64,000 nt of DNA from Escherichia sp. E4742 (GTDB lineage: Bacteria; Pseudomonadota; Gammaproteobacteria; Enterobacterales; Enterobacteriaceae): NCBI RefSeq assembly GCF_005843885.1, contig NZ_CP040443.1, positions 2,604,001 through 2,668,000 of the forward strand, given 5' to 3'. Under the pieces are notes generated by a model that saw only the letters and a list, made by a program, of their open reading frames with translations, did not search any database and was not told the origin of the DNA. A program made the position numbers and the translations under genes. Positions 36,006 to 45,251 of this stretch are shown here, piece after piece (within the stretch, counting starts at the first letter, position 1; every line of letters starts with the position of its first letter).

Positions 36006-36890
36006 ATGGCAAATCAGTTCCACAGAATGACGGCAGAAAAAATTCTTGAATATGTTGATGCAGAAGTGGAGAGTGGACGTCGTACAGATATCGGTACGCT
36101 TGCTGCTTATTCGGGGTACAGTCGACGACATCTGCAGCGTCTGTTTCTTTCCGTGACGGGGATGGGACTGGGAGAGTATATCCGACGCAGACGACTGAAT
36201 CGTGCTGCGTTGCTGCTGCGTTTCTCTCAACGGAGATATCAGGATATTGCTCTCAGTGTGGGGTTTGACTCCCAGCAGTCGTTTAACCGGGAATTCAGGA
36301 AAAATACCGGAATGACCCCGGCACAGTATCGTGAAAAACCAGAGTGGGTGTTTTTTCCCCTGTCAGGTTCGATACGTAAAAAGTATGAGATTTCCCGGCC
36401 GGAGGAAGTATTCCTGTCGGGTGGAACGGTTGTGGGAGAGGAAGTGGTCTTTTATGGAACAGTGGATAATTATCTGGACAATGCAACAGTACGTGCGTAT
36501 CTGGAGCGGATATTTGGTGAAAAATCACAACGCCAGGGAGAGTTGTGGGTTGTGACCCGGGCAACGCCCGTATCGGATAAAAAGTATCACTATCGGGCTG
36601 TTAATGGTATAGGCCTTCCCGGAGGGCAGGAAGGTAAGGTGTTTCCGTACAGTGAAGGAAAATATCTGAAGGTTCGGTTTGAGACTGAACGGGAGACACA
36701 TATTGAACAGATGTATTATCTGTATCTGAATATATTGCCGGAAATGCGGGCTGTCAGAAGGGCAGAGCCTGAAGTGATGGTGCTGGAATATGAACAGGGT
36801 AAGGTGATGTGTACACTGTATATTCCTGTGGTTGTCGAAGAACAACAGGCTGATGCCGTGTCTGTAAATCATTATCAATTAAATCGTTAA
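36006..36890 (+). CDS. AraC/MarA-family regulator with GyrI-like effector domain (Rob-like)
   Basis: A 294-aa transcription regulator. Residues about 8-110 form the two helix-turn-helix motifs of the MarA/SoxS/Rob group (GYSRRHLQRLF and VGFDSQQSFNREFRKNTGMTPAQYR). Residues about 130-285 resemble the GyrI-like ligand domain found in Rob. The start follows AGGAGAAAGG. It is divergent from the autotransporter operon, which makes that operon a likely target, although Rob-type proteins usually act on many stress genes. Intact and of normal length (Rob is 289 aa). Confidence 0.88.
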   Translation: MANQFHRMTAEKILEYVDAEVESGRRTDIGTLAAYSGYSRRHLQRLFLSVTGMGLGEYIRRRRLNRAALLLRFSQRRYQDIALSVGFDSQQSFNREFRKNTGMTPAQYREKPEWVFFPLSGSIRKKYEISRPEEVFLSGGTVVGEEVVFYGTVDNYLDNATVRAYLERIFGEKSQRQGELWVVTRATPVSDKKYHYRAVNGIGLPGGQEGKVFPYSEGKYLKVRFETERETHIEQMYYLYLNILPEMRAVRRAEPEVMVLEYEQGKVMCTLYIPVVVEEQQADAVSVNHYQLNR

Positions 36891-37375
36891 AACAACGACA
36901 ACAGGCAATTTCGAACTGAAAACACCACAGACCATAATGATGCGTTTGTCCTCTGTTTTTTAAAGATACAACGGACAGCGTTCTTTAATAAAGTATTGTT
37001 CATTTGTCTGCTCCGGAGGCAGCGTCTGCCGTGATGCAGGATTTCCTCAGTAATTACCAGGTGATGGCATCCCTGCCTGAAAGGTTGGGCGACACTCGCT
37101 AAAAAAAGGTTTGTATTTTCATCTGTACCGTCATTTTTACCCAAGCTCGGGTGATGACTGCGACTACCGGAGCAAAGTTGTTTATACCGCACGGCGCAGA
37201 CCATGGAATAAGCGCAAACAGTACAGTGTAAAACATATGCAATGTCACAATTAGCAAATACACGAAATGCTGTATACATATACTAAAACAGTGCATGTAA
37301 GAGCATTCGCATATTTATCTCTTAATAACCATCCTTCTGTTGTGTTTTTAAATGAGATCAGGAGCACCATTAAAA
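36891..37375. other. Gene-free region
   Basis: About 480 bp without a credible gene. The sequence is mixed in composition and becomes AT-rich towards the PapB-like gene, so it should contain that gene's promoter. I see no strong inverted repeat and no recognisable gene remnant. Confidence 0.4.
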
Positions 37376-37774
37376 ATGAATACATTATTCAGAGGCGAAT
37401 CAGACAGAGGATTAACGGAGGAAAATTCAGACAGTCGTTTCCGACACAACATATATTCGGTTTTATCGAAGAAAAATACAGTTATATCAATGGAAGAAGT
37501 AAGTGAGGATGAGTTCTGGTGTATTATTGAACTAAGCTCAATACGCAGCAATAAAATAATAAAGGCCCTGTATGAATATATGGTGTTAAAACATTCAAGA
37601 GCCGTCAGTTGTAGTAATAACGGGGTCAGTAATGGTTATTTTGGTAGTTGCCTGGCAAGAATTGAATACGTCATCCAGGTGGTGAGTGAGTTATTTTTTT
37701 ATTATAACAATGCAACTAATAAAAAACATCAGGTAACAACACGTTCTGAACAAGAAGACAATATGGCTGTGTAA
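37376..37774 (+). CDS. Second PapB-type regulator
   Basis: A 132-aa PapB/FaeA-family DNA-binding protein that closely matches the regulator at 17.7 kb through its core (SVLSKKNTVI, SEDEFWCIIELSSIRS, NGVSNGYFGSCLARIEYVIQVV). Flanking sequences differ. The ATG at 37376 is taken; an in-frame start at 37352 adds eight residues. No fimbrial genes adjoin it. It lies between the AraC/autotransporter block and ibrBA, so it may cross-regulate the fimbrial operon or control the autotransporter. That role is inferred. Confidence 0.82.
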   Translation: MNTLFRGESDRGLTEENSDSRFRHNIYSVLSKKNTVISMEEVSEDEFWCIIELSSIRSNKIIKALYEYMVLKHSRAVSCSNNGVSNGYFGSCLARIEYVIQVVSELFFYYNNATNKKHQVTTRSEQEDNMAV

Positions 37775-38207
37775 GACTAACGCTGATTAAACCTTCCCTG
37801 TATCCGGTGATGATTATATTCAGTTTCTGCAACGCCATTCCTGAGGGGGCAGTTTAAGTTGTATATCCCGTACGAAAGGTTTTCTGATGATTCAAGGCAT
37901 TGAAAACTTTCACTTACCACATCAACAATCATATCTCTCTGACTAAAGCAGTAAACAGAGTGATTGAGTTAATTAATTCTTTCTGTGGATCATTCGCCGT
38001 GCACAGAGCAAAAATATACACATCATATAAAACAGCCAGAATATTCGGCGGCTTGGCTGTTTTTTTATCAGGAATTATGCATAAAAGCAAATGCTTGCCT
38101 GAAACGTAAACATCACTAACAGAAACCGGGGTTACAGGAATACACGTATTCACTCGTCCCCGCATTTTTCTTTAATAAAACCACGGCAACAATGCAAACG
38201 TATCCAC
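37775..38207. terminator. Terminator-bearing gap after the second PapB-type gene
   Basis: AAAACAGCCA/TGGCTGTTTT with a following T-run at 38029-38067 is a good rho-independent terminator for + strand transcription. It lies inside a 69-codon open frame (37900-38109), which argues against that frame being a gene. The rest of the gap shows nothing recognisable. Confidence 0.65.
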
Positions 38208-38492
38208 TCAGAATACGGCTCCGGGCGGGGTAATAACCCCCATTCGTTTTAGTGTTGCATCCGCAGCTTTTGATACTTCACTGATGTCCAGCTTATCTGG
38301 TGGCGGTGGGGGAAGCTGTGCCAGACAATGCTCCCGGCGCAACAACAACCACTCCCGTTGTGCTTCTGTACATTCAACATTTCCCATGACAAAAAGCCAG
38401 CAGGCGGAGGCTCTGCACTAGTAACCAGCGGCATCCCGTTTCTGTGCAACCGCGTCTTCTACAACTTCCGGGGTATTCTTTTTCCTGCTCAA
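38208..38492 (-). pseudogene. Small gene with an amber stop
   Basis: From a TTG at 38492 the - strand reads a protein-like sequence (SRKKNTPEVVEDAVAQKRDA) to TAG at 38420-38418. It then continues in the same frame for about 69 more codons (NVECTEAQREWLLLRREH, then a Pro-rich and helical end) to TGA at 38208. The length would be about 94 aa. The style is that of a small phage or accessory gene. It is co-oriented with and just downstream of ibrB. The family is not recognised. Confidence 0.45.
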
Positions 38493-38531
38493 AACATCAA
38501 CTCACTGAAATAATGCACATATCTGATGGTT

Positions 38532-39170
38532 TCAGCGAACCGTCCATGCCGGGCTGAAGCCCTCTTCCTGAAACAATTCCGTCAGCCCGCTAATCTGTTT
38601 CAGCCTTAGTACTTCGTCTTGGTCCATACCCAACTCGGTACCAATGCGTTCATCCGTCCAGCCCAGACGTGACAGATCCCTGACAATATCAGACATTGAC
38701 GTTATCTGATGTTTACCCCTGGCCCGGTTATGACGTATGGTTGCGGCAATACGTGCGGCTTGTCCCTTTCTCTCCGGATTAATACAGGCTACAGGCAGCC
38801 AGCCCTTCAGACGTTTTCCTGTATCTGCCCCTCTGCCCAATAGCTGTCGATGAAAACCATCCACCACCAGGTAATGGCTCTTCTCCTCTGACACTACCAC
38901 CGGTTGTGTGAAACCATCTTTTTCCAGTGACTGCTTCAGCAGTTTCTTCTCACCCGGCGCCATGACATTGGGATTGTAATCGTTGGCCACCACCTCATCC
39001 GCTTTTACCCACAGCACACAGTCCACAGGCTCCTGCGCAAAAGGGCTGACCTCATGAAGCACCCTGCGCAGGTGATTCAGGGCCTGTATAGTCTCTTCTT
39101 CTGGTCGTTCCTGGCTGAAGTACTGACTAATCATGTTGCCAAGCATCTTCGGTGTCACAGAATCCCCCAT
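38532..39170 (-). CDS. ibrB: IbrB-like ParB/sulfiredoxin-domain regulator
   Basis: A 212-aa protein with a ParB/Srx-type domain (about residues 45-140, with DYNPNVMAP and VVDGFHRQLLG) and a C-terminal helix-turn-helix-like part (about 160-200). It matches IbrB, which together with IbrA activates immunoglobulin-binding (eib) surface protein genes in E. coli. It overlaps ibrA by 16 nt. Here the pair lies near an autotransporter and fimbrial genes, plausible targets. The biochemical mechanism is not established. Confidence 0.85.
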   Translation of the reverse strand: MGDSVTPKMLGNMISQYFSQERPEEETIQALNHLRRVLHEVSPFAQEPVDCVLWVKADEVVANDYNPNVMAPGEKKLLKQSLEKDGFTQPVVVSEEKSHYLVVDGFHRQLLGRGADTGKRLKGWLPVACINPERKGQAARIAATIRHNRARGKHQITSMSDIVRDLSRLGWTDERIGTELGMDQDEVLRLKQISGLTELFQEEGFSPAWTVR

Positions 39171-40348
39171 TCCTTCCTCCTTTCCTTCATACGCTGCAGG
39201 TAACGTTCATAGTGCCGGGGTTTGTTCGGACTGAAGGAGAGGGTCCGGCACCAGAAATCATTCTTTATGAGAGTCTTACAGATACGTCGCCAGGACGGGA
39301 TATCCCGGCAGCCCAGGTCATTCTCCTGTTCATCGGGAATGTCATCCGGAAAGCCCCGCGTCTGATACCAGCGGAGATAGACAGCTATCTTGTTGCGGTA
39401 ATGTTCTGCCGTTTTTTCCGGCATCACATCCAGTAGGAACATCGCGTAACTGCGCCAGGTATGATGGGCTGGTTTTGAAATAGGCTTACGCAGGGCAAAA
39501 TAGGCACCGCTTTCATTGGCATAAAGCGCCCCGCTGGCAGCACCTGACACCCGCTCACACATCCTGGCCCAGGTTTCCGGCTCCAGAACATGATAAAGCC
39601 ACAGCCCCTTACGCTGTTCAGGACCAAAAGGCTCACAGACACGCATGTTGCGTAACGGCACACCGGCACGGTGCATCAGGTCATACAGGGGATTGTAGAT
39701 AGCTCGGGTTCTGGTGTGATATATCCAGATATCACGAGTTTTCCAGTCATACAGCGGATACATGGTGTAGTAAAACCCTTCAGGCGATGCCGTGGTCCAG
39801 GGCTTATCATCGGCATATCTCAGTTTGCGCTGGGACACCAGGCCCATAAACCGGTTAAGGGACTCATCCGCACGTACACCGGTCAGCACTGCCACTCCAC
39901 CCCGGTTACCGGCAAACCAGGAAGAAAATGCCGGAACAAATTCTTCAAAAGTCATGGCATACCGGTAAAAGGGAAAATACGCCATATCCGTAATGGCCTC
40001 TTCCGGTGGCTGGCGAACCCAGGTCACACCAGACTCCCAGCATATCCACTCCGGTTGAAACTGCGAGACACCGTTTACCGTGGCCAGGGGAAGTGCCACC
40101 CAGTAAAAGGTCTCCGTTACATCCCGGTACATCTCCTGCATCTTCTGAATGTGCTCAATAGTGCACTGATACTGAGCCTCCCAGTCAATGAACAATACAG
40201 AGAAACGACGTTTTTTCCTGCGGGCCACATCGGCGACAAGATGGAAGAGTACCGTGGAATCCTTTCCACCTGAAAAAGACAGGCACACCGATGGGAATGT
40301 TGAGAAAACCCATTCAATACGAGCTGTCGCTGCGCGCAGAACATCCAT
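39155..40348 (-). CDS. ibrA: IbrA-like PAPS-reductase-fold regulator (DUF3440)
   Basis: A 397-aa protein with an N-terminal PP-loop ATP pyrophosphatase motif SGGKDS (residues 26-31) of the PAPS-reductase fold, and a C-terminal DUF3440 region. IbrA with IbrB was described as a regulator of eib genes. The fold suggests ATP-dependent chemistry, but the substrate is unknown. It is the first gene of the ibrA-ibrB pair and overlaps ibrB. Length and motif are intact. The same pair recurs next to phages and islands in E. coli and Salmonella. Confidence 0.87.
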   Translation of the reverse strand: MDVLRAATARIEWVFSTFPSVCLSFSGGKDSTVLFHLVADVARRKKRRFSVLFIDWEAQYQCTIEHIQKMQEMYRDVTETFYWVALPLATVNGVSQFQPEWICWESGVTWVRQPPEEAITDMAYFPFYRYAMTFEEFVPAFSSWFAGNRGGVAVLTGVRADESLNRFMGLVSQRKLRYADDKPWTTASPEGFYYTMYPLYDWKTRDIWIYHTRTRAIYNPLYDLMHRAGVPLRNMRVCEPFGPEQRKGLWLYHVLEPETWARMCERVSGAASGALYANESGAYFALRKPISKPAHHTWRSYAMFLLDVMPEKTAEHYRNKIAVYLRWYQTRGFPDDIPDEQENDLGCRDIPSWRRICKTLIKNDFWCRTLSFSPNKPRHYERYLQRMKERRKEWGIL

Positions 40349-40745
40349 TCCGAGTAATATTTTATTTATTATAATACCTCTTTTTATTTATTACATGATG
40401 CGAGGTTAACTGTTTATCGCATATCAGAGGTATTTTCCGTTAGCGAAAAAAACAAGGCAAATCATTTATTAATATAATTTATTGATATCGGTTACCAGAT
40501 TTGTTGTTCTGTGTGACATCTCATGTCTGGTCTGGTACAACCTGTTACTTAAAGCGTGAATATGATTTCAAATATCATAAACAACATCAGGCGGTTGCTA
40601 TTCAATCGGTTTGTGTGTCGTTTTTCTGAGGTGTCTTACCCATATTCTCACCCCTTCCTAAAAATCTGCTATACAGATTATTTATACCACTTAAAACTAT
40701 AAAGCTATTTGTTTTTATCTACTATGATAACGGCATGTTCAGTCT
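40349..40745. other. Divergent intergenic region upstream of ibrA
   Basis: About 400 bp of AT-rich DNA between ibrA and the membrane GGDEF-like gene. It must hold both promoters. I find no convincing gene or strong inverted repeat. Confidence 0.4.
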
Positions 40746-42044
40746 GTGTATAAAAAATACACGCATGGCAAAGTGACTTTGAAAAATATACTAATGACTC
40801 TGGTAAAATTAAAAAATCATAAAATAACACCCGTGATTTTTATTGTTGTAAGCATGATAATAATTTGTGAATACGTTCTTGAATATAGTTACACAGGACA
40901 TTACTTCTCCGTGTCAATGATTAAATGGTTGTTATTTGCAATACCAGAAATTACCCTTGATGTTATTCTCTGTTTTATTTTGTGTTTCGCATACAAATTA
41001 GAGGAAGGGATGACCGTTATCCTCATTCTTTCTGTTGCTTTTGGAATTGATGCCTTGTTTTTATCCTCTAATATTATTAGTGTGCTTTCGTCTATACAAA
41101 TAAAGGAGAATGAAGCAATAATAATAAAGAATGCTTGCAATATATCGTTCGTATACTTTTTAAGACATTTTTCGTTTATTGTTTTGATTTATGTTGCAGG
41201 TTTGAATTACACGCCAAAAATAAACAAGAAAAACAACCTTTCATTGTTTGTGATGGTGGCCGCTTTTACTTTGATTATATGTATTCTGGCATCTCATAGT
41301 GATAACGTTAATGAGTACAGGGATATTCTTTTATCTTCGCGCTCATTATTTTTCTTGTCCGCGCTTTGGTTATCTTTGTTATATATATATATTCCCAAAA
41401 ATCATTCTGATGAAAAATATAGTGAAATAATTAATTTTTTTATAATTTCAAACATTACATGTAATTTTCTTCTTATCGCGACAGAGGATGCTGGCATCAT
41501 CACCTGGTATATAGGCAGGGGTGTTGAAAATCTCTGCAAGTTAGTAACGCTGGTAATTATATGTATCCGCACTCAGATGGCGCTGCACAACGTTATTGAA
41601 TGTTCACGCCGGGATTATCTAACTGGTTTTTTTCAATACTCACTTTTTTCAAAAAATATGCCGCGCAGTTTTTCAGTTTATGAAAAAAGAAACACGAATA
41701 TTACAATGATTAGTTGTAAAATATGTAATCTAGATGCGCTTTATGTAAATAAAGGGGTTGCAGTAGGGGATAATGCTGTAAAAAATATAGCAAATGTTTT
41801 GATCAGCAATGCAAGCCAGATGGATACTATTATTCGCATAAGGGAAAATACCTTTGTTATGTTAATGCCATTCTCATCAACAACAGCATTACAGATACAA
41901 CACCGCCAGATAAAAAGCAGTATTGTTCATACCATAAAAGCGATGGATATGATTCTGGATGTTGATGTCAGTTATCAGGTCATTAATCTGTCAAAAATTA
42001 CGCTGGAGCAGGCGATTTCTAATTTAATATCTAAATACCATTAA
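40746..42044 (+). CDS. Membrane protein with degenerate GGDEF domain
   Basis: A 432-aa protein with about eight N-terminal membrane helices (residues 20-270) and a C-terminal diguanylate-cyclase-like domain. The domain entry RDYLTG is canonical, but the GGDEF loop reads RENTF, so catalysis is unlikely; it may bind nucleotide or act as a sensor. The start is uncertain: GTG 40746, or ATG 40794, which would shorten it by 16 aa. Low G+C and many rare ATA codons set it apart from the backbone and point to separate acquisition. It could link to the EAL protein at 24.2 kb in c-di-GMP signalling. Confidence 0.68.
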   Translation: MYKKYTHGKVTLKNILMTLVKLKNHKITPVIFIVVSMIIICEYVLEYSYTGHYFSVSMIKWLLFAIPEITLDVILCFILCFAYKLEEGMTVILILSVAFGIDALFLSSNIISVLSSIQIKENEAIIIKNACNISFVYFLRHFSFIVLIYVAGLNYTPKINKKNNLSLFVMVAAFTLIICILASHSDNVNEYRDILLSSRSLFFLSALWLSLLYIYIPKNHSDEKYSEIINFFIISNITCNFLLIATEDAGIITWYIGRGVENLCKLVTLVIICIRTQMALHNVIECSRRDYLTGFFQYSLFSKNMPRSFSVYEKRNTNITMISCKICNLDALYVNKGVAVGDNAVKNIANVLISNASQMDTIIRIRENTFVMLMPFSSTTALQIQHRQIKSSIVHTIKAMDMILDVDVSYQVINLSKITLEQAISNLISKYH

Positions 42045-42540
42045 TAACGCTAGTCCTCATGTCGACATAGTCTGATTTGTCTCCATGAACCGCAGTTTTC
42101 TGCATCAGTCGTCGTTCGCTGCGAGGAATGGGACCATGATCGGCATTGCTCAGTCTGACTAGTGATATGTTTCTTTTTGGCGATTGATCAGATCGCTCAA
42201 TACGGACTAAGTTTCCTATAGTGATCTACTATTCCGCGCGGATGTTTAGGTTGGAAAAGTTGATTTTATTGGTATTTCTTTTAAGTTTAGATATAACTTT
42301 TCTGGATGAGAGAAAATTATTTTTCTTATTGTTAGGTATAGATGTATGTAAGTGCTACTGAATAATTATTCAGTAGGCTATTAGGTGATGTGTCACTGGG
42401 AGTGCGTGATACACATTATTTTTTCTTTTGGTATGTATGGATTTTATACTGAAATTATATGGTTTGATAAATAATTATTTATTGCATGTTTCCTATAGAT
42501 ATTCAATATTGCGATATTTTTTCTATATTGGTTTCCATTT
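42045..42540. other. Cargo-backbone junction region
   Basis: About 500 bp, AT-rich in its second half, without a gene. A hairpin near 42385-42415 (ATGTGT and ACACAT arms) followed by a T-rich tract could terminate the upstream gene. Backbone composition resumes at the TraI-like start at 42541, so the right cargo boundary lies in this interval. No flanking direct repeat to the left boundary near 17.2 kb was spotted. Confidence 0.45.
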
Positions 42541-43932
42541 ATGCTAAATCTGAAATTTTTTTCTCGCCCGGGGAGTGCTCGTTCAAATGCTCTATCAACT
42601 GTTGAGGCAATAAAACCCTCTTTACCTCCAGGTTACTTCCGGCCTGTGACCGTTAACGAGCTGCTGGAGACGACCTGCCGTCAAAAATGGTTGCAATCAC
42701 TCTGGGATTATTCCTCTGTGCCAAAGGACATGTATCGCCAGTATTACCTTGCCCCGCTGAAGCATTGTGTTGCGCTCATGCAGGAATTTCCGCTAACGGA
42801 GAGTGGTCCATATGCCCGTCTTGGGGGAATGGTTGACTACATGCTGGAAACAGTATCGTATGCAACACGATTGTCGAAAAATTACATGTTGCCGGTTGGC
42901 GCTTCGCCTGAAGAACAGGCTGCGCAAAACGCGGCCTGGAATGCAGTAGTGGTTTATGCAGCAATGCTACCTACGCTTAAATACCTTTGTCATCTCCACG
43001 TCGAGCTGGAGAGTGGCAAACGCTGGTTTCCGTTACTGGACGCACCTCCAGAACCTTATCGCTTTCGTTTTGCGTCGGAGCAGTCTCCGGAAAGGTTGCA
43101 GAGCTTTGGCGCCATGCTTGCGTGGAAGATTATCCCTCCAGAAGCGATTAACTGGTTGAGTAGTTGGCCGGAAGCCATCAAAACTCTGTCAACGTACCTG
43201 AGCGGTTTTCGGGCGCAGTCGGGCGTGATCGATGCCATTGTGTCTGAGGCTATTAGCCTCACTGCCGGAGAACAGGAAAGTAAGACATTGGTTACACCGG
43301 CGGCAATGGTCCCTGTTCCGACAGAATCATTGCTGGGTGACACGTTGCTGTTTGGATTAGCTGGTGATCTGCCGGAGCTGGTTGCGTCGTATTCCGAAGA
43401 CGAAATCCTTCTGGCTGCGGCCCCCTCTCCCGGGCCGGTTACAGAACTGTTATTACCGGATGGGCAAGAGGAACCGGATGATACTGATACGTTGCTGGCG
43501 ATGATGGGATTTGTCAGTGCTGATACCAAGGAAAACTGTGAAATCGCGCCGTCCGTTGAACTGAACGATCCCGGAGAGGCATTCTGGCAATGGCTGGTTA
43601 CTGGATGCCGTTTAGGAAGTCTGATTCCGAACAAATCCGACGGGCGGATTCATCTGGTCGCCGGTTACGTGTTTCTTCGTGCGCCAGGTATTTTTCACCA
43701 GTATATGACAGAGAAGAATGCGCCGGTGGAGGATAAGGCCCGGCTTCAGAAAGCCTTTGAACGACTCGGCCATCACCGGCAGGACAGTGGCGCGATGTAC
43801 ACTTGTCACCTGTATCAGAACGAGCAAAGGGAAGGGCGTTTTCAGAAGCTGAGTGGCTATCTGGTGCTTGCTAGTAAAGTTTACGGCAGCGATAACAATC
43901 CTGGGGATAACCCGTTATTGATTGTTATATAA
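42541..43932 (+). CDS. TraI/MobH-like relaxase homologue with lost metal-binding motifs
   Basis: Resembles TIGR03760-type TraI with an N-terminal TraI_2 (HD-like) domain and a C-terminal TraI_2_C domain (about residues 345-445). The homologous frame is clear (GGMVDYMLETVSYATRLSKNYMLP and GASPEEQAAQNAAW). Where active MobH relaxases carry HHxxxPGG and HDxGK, this protein has SGPYARLGG (near residue 90) and LPTLKY (near 148). It is 463 aa, short for relaxases of about 600 aa. The frame is intact. It may be non-catalytic or have a different role. Its stop lies 10 nt before the integrase start. Confidence 0.75.
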   Translation: MLNLKFFSRPGSARSNALSTVEAIKPSLPPGYFRPVTVNELLETTCRQKWLQSLWDYSSVPKDMYRQYYLAPLKHCVALMQEFPLTESGPYARLGGMVDYMLETVSYATRLSKNYMLPVGASPEEQAAQNAAWNAVVVYAAMLPTLKYLCHLHVELESGKRWFPLLDAPPEPYRFRFASEQSPERLQSFGAMLAWKIIPPEAINWLSSWPEAIKTLSTYLSGFRAQSGVIDAIVSEAISLTAGEQESKTLVTPAAMVPVPTESLLGDTLLFGLAGDLPELVASYSEDEILLAAAPSPGPVTELLLPDGQEEPDDTDTLLAMMGFVSADTKENCEIAPSVELNDPGEAFWQWLVTGCRLGSLIPNKSDGRIHLVAGYVFLRAPGIFHQYMTEKNAPVEDKARLQKAFERLGHHRQDSGAMYTCHLYQNEQREGRFQKLSGYLVLASKVYGSDNNPGDNPLLIVI

Positions 43933-43942
43933 GGATATTCTT

Positions 43943-44905
43943 ATGAATGCTTGTACGTTTGGGACGTTAACTGAACACTATTTTTACAGCAAATCATTAC
44001 GTCCGGCGACTGAGTGGAGTTACCAGAAAGTGGTTCGCTCGTTTGAAGGCTTTACACCGCATAACCCTGCAAATATCGATCATCTTACGGTGCTGAAATG
44101 GCGGCATCGGGTACTGAATGACCAGAATTGTGCCACCCGGACGTGGAATAACAAAGTTGCACACATGAGGGCGCTGTTCAATTTTGGAATTAAGCAGGGA
44201 TTATTACCGCAGGCCGAAAATCCATTTAATGGTGCGGTTGTGCGTCCCGGAACGAAAAAGAAGAAGACCCTGACTCAGACGCAAATGGATGCGATGTACC
44301 GTCTGATGGAGCGGCATCTGGAAACTGAGGGAATGAAAGGGAACAGCAGCATGTTCAATGGTCGCAGAAATGCACTCCGCCCGGTGTGGTTCTGGCTGAC
44401 GGTAATGAATGTTTTTCGCTATACCGCAATACGGCAGAACCAGCTTCTGCATATCCGGTTGGGTGACGTCAATCTTGAGGAACGATGGATTGACCTGAAC
44501 GTTGAGGGGGCAAAAAATCACCGTGAACATCGCGTTCCGATTGTTTCGGCGCTGTATCCGTCGCTGGAGCTACTGGTTCTTAGGGCAGGCGAAGTAGGCA
44601 TGGAACTGGATGACCAGCTATTTAACGTGGGATGGTTTGACTTGGTCAGAAAGAAAAAATACCTTGATATGATGAACGAATATCCTCTACGCGCATTCTT
44701 TAAGCGTTTGTCCCGGGAATGCAAATTCACGATATCCCCGCATCGGTTCCGTCATACGGTGGCAACGCACATGATGAAATCCCCGGAGCGTAATTTGTAC
44801 GTGGTAAAGAAATTGCTGGGTCACGTCAGCATTACATCAACGCTGGAATACATTGACGAAAGTGTTGATAGCTTGCGGGATATACTGGAAACGGAATTGA
44901 TGTAG
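43943..44905 (+). CDS. int: Tyrosine integrase of the ICE (tRNA-Phe site)
   Basis: A 320-aa phage-type integrase expected to recombine attP with the 3' end of a tRNA-Phe gene. The catalytic set is complete: Arg164 (AIRQNQ), His267 and Arg270 (HRFR), His294 (LLGH) and Tyr303 (LEYID). The ATG at 43943 behind AAGGAT is preferred to the TTG at 43922, which overlaps the upstream gene. It lies 0.2 kb from the att core and next to the TraI-like gene, as at the integrase end of SPI-7-type islands. Confidence 0.88.
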   Translation: MNACTFGTLTEHYFYSKSLRPATEWSYQKVVRSFEGFTPHNPANIDHLTVLKWRHRVLNDQNCATRTWNNKVAHMRALFNFGIKQGLLPQAENPFNGAVVRPGTKKKKTLTQTQMDAMYRLMERHLETEGMKGNSSMFNGRRNALRPVWFWLTVMNVFRYTAIRQNQLLHIRLGDVNLEERWIDLNVEGAKNHREHRVPIVSALYPSLELLVLRAGEVGMELDDQLFNVGWFDLVRKKKYLDMMNEYPLRAFFKRLSRECKFTISPHRFRHTVATHMMKSPERNLYVVKKLLGHVSITSTLEYIDESVDSLRDILETELM

Positions 44906-44976
44906 CAGCCCGATGAATATGGCGCTGACACAATTTGACATTAACAACGAAGATCTGTAAAGATTACGCACGAAAA

Positions 44977-45004
44977 AAACAGACTTGCAGGAACAAGTCT
45001 GTTT
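44977..45004 (+). terminator. Terminator after int
   Basis: AAACAGACTTG pairs exactly with CAAGTCTGTTT across a 6-nt loop, with T-rich sequence following. It lies 71 nt downstream of the int stop and isolates int from the att region. Confidence 0.75.
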
Positions 45005-45117
45005 CTCAAGAGCCTTTTCTCAACCACAAGTAACAGCGTTACATCGTGTTTTTACTGGCTCGCCTTCGTGTCCGTCAGAACTGCATCTTGCAAAACTGAC
45101 CAACCGGCTTTGAATAG

Positions 45118-45166
45118 TGGTGCCCGGACTCGGAATCGAACCAAGGACACGGGGATTTTCAATCCC
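45118..45166 (-). other. attP-like core: 3' 49 nt of a tRNA-Phe gene
   Basis: On the - strand this stretch equals the 3' part of enterobacterial tRNA-Phe, from the anticodon-loop GAA region through the T arm to the CCA end. It then diverges from the gene exactly where the anticodon stem would continue. It is not a functional tRNA. Element genes flank both sides (int at left, parA at right), which is the structure of attP in a circular ICE or of a junction between tandem copies, not of a chromosomal end. Confidence 0.85.
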
Positions 45167-45251
45167 ATTGTTCTGGCTTTCACGGGTAATCCGGACTGTC
45201 AGACAGGAGTCTTCAGTGTAGTTCATTGGTTGCACATTTTAAAGAGAGTGT

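Noticed and set aside
37900..38109. 69-codon frame after the second PapB-type gene
   Set aside because: Contains a strong rho-independent terminator, has no ribosome site and no recognisable protein character.
45118..45193. Functional tRNA-Phe gene
   Set aside because: Only the 3' 49 nt match; the 5' acceptor strand and D arm are missing, so it is an attachment core.
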